NCBI RefSeq assembly: GCF_018598185.1 | Contig: NZ_JAHESC010000016.1 | Span: 62,001 to 126,000 of the forward strand | DNA: 64,000 nt | Source of the DNA: Dawidia soli | GTDB lineage: Bacteria > Bacteroidota > Bacteroidia > Cytophagales > Cyclobacteriaceae | Direction of reading: 5' to 3' | Shown: one piece after another, positions 63,301 to 64,000 of the stretch | Layout of the letters: each line of letters begins with the position of its first letter | Numbering within the stretch: position 1 is the first letter of the stretch | Notes under the pieces: generated by a model | Told to the model about the DNA's origin: nothing | The model's input: only the letters and a program-made list of their open reading frames with translations | Databases searched by the model: none | Made by a program: the position numbers and the translations under genes

Positions 63301-64000
63301 TCGAGCTCGGTATTGTTATTGATCCGCAGCGTACCGCCGAGGTTCAGTTTACTGGAGCGAATATTGACGGTCTGCTTGGTGGTCGTACCGAGAATGGACA
63401 GATTACCAATGGTCGGCGCAATATTCAGGCTCAGCGCAGTGCTCACGGAAGTCGTGGTGTTTGTACCGATCTCGATCGTCGCATTGGGTGACACCGAGCT
63501 GGTTGCCGGGTTGATGTAAAGATCGGCATAGGCCGTTCCAGTCGTCGAGCGGCTGATCGACAGCGTACCGCCGGTCATCGTAAAGCTGCTGCCCGGATTG
63601 TTTTCGATCTCGAAGACGCCACGGGTGTTGACGCCTGCGGCGTTACGGCCTGCGACGGTCACCGTCCCACCCGATTGGTTATAGATCAGTGCACCCGCCA
63701 GCGTGGTTGTAGGGCGGCGGATGGACCCATTTACATAAAGGTTGCCCCCGCTCACAATGATAGTCGGCGAGCCGGCAGCGGCATATTCGATGTCATTGTT
63801 TACCGATCGGTTATTCGCGGCGGCGTTAATATTGACGTTACCTCCCGTTATTTCCAATGTTCCCGCCAGCGTCAGATCGCCGCCGTTCGAATTGACGTTA
63901 CCGACGATGTTTACCTGGCCTTTGTCCACTTTAAGGCGGGCGGTCGCCGGGATATTATAAGGCGTCGTATTGGTGCTGATCGTATAGGTATCTTCGTTGT
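60393..64000 (-). CDS. Very large T9SS-exported adhesin-like protein (5' part missing)
   Basis: At least 1,200 residues; the frame is open to the right edge, so the N-terminus is not seen. The GTG at 63927-63929 is internal. Most of it is low-complexity Thr/Asn/Gly-rich beta-strand sequence ('GGNLYVNGSIRRPT', 'GNLSILGTGIYDG', 'LTGNMTV'-like words), as in beta-helical autotransporter-like adhesins. The C-terminal ~200 residues are a fibronectin-like domain ('LPLQWIDFTAQRAGAGVALHW...') and a T9SS type A sorting domain ('WSIQPNPVVDRVTFYQQ', 'GVYILQLSDGNYQEQFRLVHL'). It should be exported by PorSS and attached to the cell surface or released. Gene product function is likely adhesion, by analogy only. 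Confidence 0.85.
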   Translation of the reverse strand, partial: NEDTYTISTNTTPYNIPATARLKVDKGQVNIVGNVNSNGGDLTLAGTLEITGGNVNINAAANNRSVNNDIEYAAAGSPTIIVSGGNLYVNGSIRRPTTTLAGALIYNQSGGTVTVAGRNAAGVNTRGVFEIENNPGSSFTMTGGTLSISRSTTGTAYADLYINPATSSVSPNATIEIGTNTTTSVSTALSLNIAPTIGNLSILGTTTKQTVNIRSSKLNLGGTLRINNNTELETNSLDVTIGGNLSILGTGIYDGTVGGGNTTTFNGSGAQTGDLAASSTFQNITIDKPAGVATLDGTASINNLNILRGVLSVLGTLNVNGNIINNSAQVGSGLIVMSGTATTHTITSGGGSFTNLSLGGTAATKTVDVVGNTTINGRLDFTTSGTYRYLNIASNQLVFGNQNNPVSNAGANRFIRTNGVSSDLGVVRNWPVGTSTFIYPVGTRTNYTPATYSLNVTTPGRLTVIAVNEQHPTASANGEYILNYYWMTLRDNALTYSATGSHVYQFPTGLVGGGSGTFVGAHLDAINLIGWTRPVGSLNNPAGDDPYILTIANDLNANMPVAGGEFHYTAGTDQTLPNPVQPVYSRFADANGTSNQTNAANQTVGANWNLATNWTLAEDGKGAPLSQIPVGRPVVILEGARMNMNTAGQRAFTTRIDGLLYTGSLAAPTVGHNLGAISGTGTLRTATNTLPAGNYTQFVSAGGGTIEYIAPMTMNNRNTYNHVSVIGTGTLTMTNTDLILNGNMTVATGTTLDNNANNRDISIAGNWNNNGTFNPGTGSVIFTGANSQAVNGSTAFHDIGLAKSGGRVVLNGTATTTLNNTLSLDSGYMITSATNPLIFAPAATWTGGSARSFIAGPMRRDIDAGGSFQFPSGGFNTLAPINRYRPARVSSTSAADTWTGQYIAHDGTTDGYNSATFNTTNVGDVSIHEYWVVSRTGTAAADLTLSYNVGSYKDPVIGVVANLRVVRWDGTRWDFPPGSAAFTQTGDQVAGTVTVSTVTNFSPFTLGSTDQFTPLPLQWIDFTAQRAGAGVALHWITEKERNASHFEVERSEDGRTFTQVGTVPALNGDNQNDYDFFDSQANMQTRYYYRIRQVDLDQQGSYSDVRTVFEITGEQSTKARWSIQPNPVVDRVTFYQQDNVSYGQLRAVLTSASGMQVYIGSGTLQELNENVQQVMNQIGAGVYILQLSDGNYQEQFRLVHL

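Noticed and set aside
1-64000. tRNA, rRNA, CRISPR, transposase and prophage genes
   Set aside because: I looked in the intergenic regions for T-loop sequences, direct-repeat arrays and transposase motifs and saw none; a covariance-model scan would be needed to exclude small RNAs fully.

Overview
The window looks like a stretch of core chromosome from a Bacteroidota bacterium, probably Cytophagales-like. Evidence: ribosomal protein S16 has the long Ala/Glu/Lys-rich tail typical of the phylum; the last gene ends in a type IX secretion (T9SS) sorting domain; there is a FecI/FecR-type sigma/anti-sigma pair; BatD, DUF4254 and Nfu-type proteins are present; and many genes are preceded by the Bacteroidota -7 element TAnnTTTG instead of a Shine-Dalgarno. 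GC content appears high for the phylum. I could not fix the genus. I saw no rRNA, tRNA, CRISPR array, transposase or prophage.

Layout. 1-3.3 kb: the 5' part of an FtsX/MacB-type permease, a FeoB-associated Cys-rich peptide, a radical SAM/SPASM protein and a DUF4105 membrane protein. 3.3-9.1 kb: sucA-sucB-lpd, encoding the 2-oxoglutarate dehydrogenase complex, on the minus strand. 9.5-12.4 kb: rpsP, rimM, trmD, a GNAT gene and rplS, a classical ribosomal/tRNA-modification operon broken up by a terminator, an inserted gene and a separate rplS promoter. 12.6-14.6 kb: fbaB and accD. 14.7-20.1 kb: a peroxiredoxin, a lipoprotein-type amine oxidase, a NadR-like kinase, a DUF2721 protein and an OmpA/PD40 envelope protein. 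20.2-29.4 kb: acs, a methyltransferase, a ZIP transporter, apbE, ruvB, an FMN-binding glutamate-synthase-like protein, an unknown protein, purN and a small membrane protein. 29.4-34.6 kb: an HTH regulator divergent from a STAS/SEC14-like protein, a three-PAS histidine kinase overlapping a YghO-like gene, and hemH. 34.8-39.4 kb: nrdB-nrdA and rplU-rpmA, separated by a long intergenic region with DnaA-box-like sequences. 39.5-48.5 kb: an Nfu protein, a DAACS symporter, a small membrane protein, aroC, batD, a 61-residue protein and the minus-strand run DUF4254-GT9-HAD-queG. 48.6-54 kb: a degenerate thiamine-pyrophosphokinase-like protein, an ECF sigma / FecR / STN-repeat protein cassette and a fatty acid desaturase. 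54.2-60 kb: psd, gdhA, a TauE/SafE permease, rlpA and guaB. 60.4-64 kb: a very large T9SS-exported adhesin-like protein that runs off the right edge.

Most genes are housekeeping: TCA cycle, acetate and glutamate metabolism, nucleotide synthesis, translation, lipid and haem synthesis. The most interesting parts are the sigma/anti-sigma unit whose third gene has no TonB-dependent barrel but carries about fifteen 16-residue repeats; perfect inverted repeats abutting the start codons of guaB and the GNAT gene; a near-identical promoter block shared by rplS and rplU; loss of key residues in AccD (zinc ribbon) and in the OmpA domain (peptidoglycan-binding pair); and structured intergenic regions before nrdB/rplU and after guaB. 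Domain names were assigned by reading the translations, not by database search.
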